Source of the DNA: Cyclobacteriaceae bacterium
GTDB lineage: Bacteria > Bacteroidota > Bacteroidia > Cytophagales > Cyclobacteriaceae
Length of the DNA: 7,324 nt
Reading direction: 5' to 3'
NCBI GenBank assembly: GCA_025358195.1
Contig: JANYKP010000335.1
Location: 1-7,324 of the forward strand
Below are positions 6,493-7,324 of the stretch, one piece after another. Each line of letters opens with the position of its first letter. Positions within the stretch are counted from its first letter, which is position 1. The notes under the pieces were generated by a model, which did no database searches, had not been told where the DNA came from, and worked only from the letters and a program-made list of their open reading frames with translations. A program made the position numbers and the translations under genes.

Positions 6493-6875
6493 TGGAAGAA
6501 GTATCCATTTTTAAAACAATTTATTCAGAAGAAATTTATTCGATTCCTTCTCCTGTTACGGTGGTGCTCGGAAAGCCTTGGAACGAGGTGAAAGAAAACG
6601 ATCAACAGCTCCTATCCAAAATCCTGCAAGCGGTAAGACTTTCTCTGGATGCAGTCAGGTTCATTCATCAGCCTCACTTCGATTTATCCGCGTGGAGCGA
6701 AAAACCTCAACGAATGATTGCCTTTGTCCCGCCACCAAAAGGGCTGTCCGCCTATGAGGTAATCCAAACCGGAGAGACTTCGGTGATCTTTTCGGACCCC
6801 CTTGAATTTCTAAATACCGACGATGCCGCCAAGCGCAAACTTTGGAATACCTTAAAGACTCTTTTCCCTGGCTAA
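6492..6875 (+). CDS. Small protein, possibly DNA polymerase III psi-like (HolD-like)
   Basis: I do not recognise this 127-residue protein with certainty. It has no signal peptide or membrane segment. The pattern is: a short N-terminal extension with a PSPVTVVL strand (18-25); a helix NDQQLLSKILQAVRLSLDAV (36-55) followed by a strand; RMIAFVPPPKGL (74-85); the strand pair YEVIQTGETSVIFSDPLEFL (88-107); and a final helix DDAAKRKLWNTLKTLF (110-125). This order is reminiscent of HolD, the psi subunit of the polymerase III clamp-loader complex: a helix with L-x-x-x-L-x-A-L, a late strand ending in S-x-x-L-x-x-L, then a helix with a conserved L-W. The family call is an inference from layout alone. 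Its start overlaps the thioesterase stop by one base, so it is almost certainly a real co-translated gene. Confidence 0.8.
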   Translation: MEEVSIFKTIYSEEIYSIPSPVTVVLGKPWNEVKENDQQLLSKILQAVRLSLDAVRFIHQPHFDLSAWSEKPQRMIAFVPPPKGLSAYEVIQTGETSVIFSDPLEFLNTDDAAKRKLWNTLKTLFPG

Positions 6876-6884
6876 AACGGCATT

Positions 6885-6915
6885 TTTGGTAATATTTTGC
6901 CTTCTTCTATCTTTG
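6885..6915 (+). promoter_or_regulatory. Candidate promoter of hppA
   Basis: TTTG (6885-6888) is followed by 19 bases and TATCTTTG (6908-6915), a full match to the Bacteroidota -33/-7 consensus (TTTG, then TANNTTTG). It sits in the 107-base gap after the 127-residue gene and about 67 bases before the hppA ATG, so the pump gene probably has its own transcript with a 5' untranslated region of about 60 bases. Confidence 0.65.
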
Positions 6916-6982
6916 CGGGGCTTTTTGAATGCCCTGTCATGGACAAGGTATTTTTATTATTAAACCTGACTATATAATCTGT

Positions 6983-7324
6983 ATGCAAAACCTTCTTTAT
7001 TATTTACCTCTTTTCGGAGTCCTGGGCCTTCTGTATGTTGCCTGGAAAAGTGCTTGGGTAAGTCGGCAAGACCCTGGCACAGACAAAATGAAAAAAATTG
7101 CTGGTCACATTGCCGAAGGGGCGATGGCCTTTCTTAAAGCCGAATACAAAGTGCTTTTTGTTTTCATTCTCTGCGTTGCTTCGCTTTTGGCGTTGACTGC
7201 AAACAAAGACTCACATCCGATTGTGGGACTTTCATTCATATTGGGTGCGGGTTGCTCGATACTTGCAGGATTTATTGGGAAGAAAGTGGCTACCAAAGCA
7301 AATGTTAGAACAGCCAATGCTGCA
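6983..7324 (+). CDS. hppA: Membrane-bound pyrophosphate-energized ion pump (N-terminal part)
   Basis: This inner-membrane pump couples hydrolysis of inorganic pyrophosphate to export of H+ and/or Na+. Only the first 114 residues are present; the frame is still open at the window edge, and the full family is about 700 or more residues. The visible part has a first membrane helix (about 3-22, YYLPLFGVLGLLYVAW). A cytosolic stretch with MKKIAGHIAEGAMAFLKAEY (36-55) is a strong family signature. A second helix (about 56-72) and a third (about 79-98) follow, and then KKVATKANVRTANAA (100-114), another signature. The ion specificity and K+ dependence are set by residues outside the window. The ATG chosen is the first in frame and gives a typical N-terminus. 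Confidence 0.93.
   Translation, partial: MQNLLYYLPLFGVLGLLYVAWKSAWVSRQDPGTDKMKKIAGHIAEGAMAFLKAEYKVLFVFILCVASLLALTANKDSHPIVGLSFILGAGCSILAGFIGKKVATKANVRTANAA

Overview
The window looks like ordinary chromosome from a Bacteroidota bacterium, probably in or near the Cytophagales. This rests on three things: the sequence flavour of the proteins, the lack of convincing Shine-Dalgarno sites, and two promoter-like sites built as TTTG-N19-(TA)NNTTTG, the -33/-7 pattern known for the Bacteroidota primary sigma factor. The genus is a guess from memory of protein families; no search was run.

Layout. At the left edge is pcm (L-isoaspartyl protein repair methyltransferase, + strand). A 73-base spacer with short CACATAG repeats separates it from a convergent threonine operon on the minus strand. 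That operon reads thrA (fused aspartokinase and homoserine dehydrogenase), thrB (homoserine kinase), thrC (threonine synthase). Each junction is a 4-base ATGA overlap, so the three genes are probably translationally coupled. Together they carry aspartate to threonine, apart from aspartate-semialdehyde dehydrogenase, which is not in the window.

The most interesting part is the roughly 150-base leader upstream of thrA. On the minus strand it encodes an 18-residue peptide, MQTTPLYFFTTSTITITG, with 7 Thr and 2 Ile. This closely resembles the ThrL attenuator peptide of enterobacteria. A promoter-like site lies just upstream, and complementary segments downstream can be arranged as 1:2, 2:3 and 3:4 pairings. 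This points to ribosome-mediated attenuation of the thr operon, although no textbook terminator hairpin is visible.

Diverging on the + strand is a three-gene cluster. First comes a small TfoX N-terminal-domain gene that appears broken by a single missing base. Next is a hot-dog acyl-CoA thioesterase. Last is a 127-residue protein, overlapping by one base, that faintly resembles the DNA polymerase III psi subunit (HolD). At the right edge, behind its own promoter-like site, begins a membrane-bound pyrophosphate-energized ion pump (hppA), cut by the window end.
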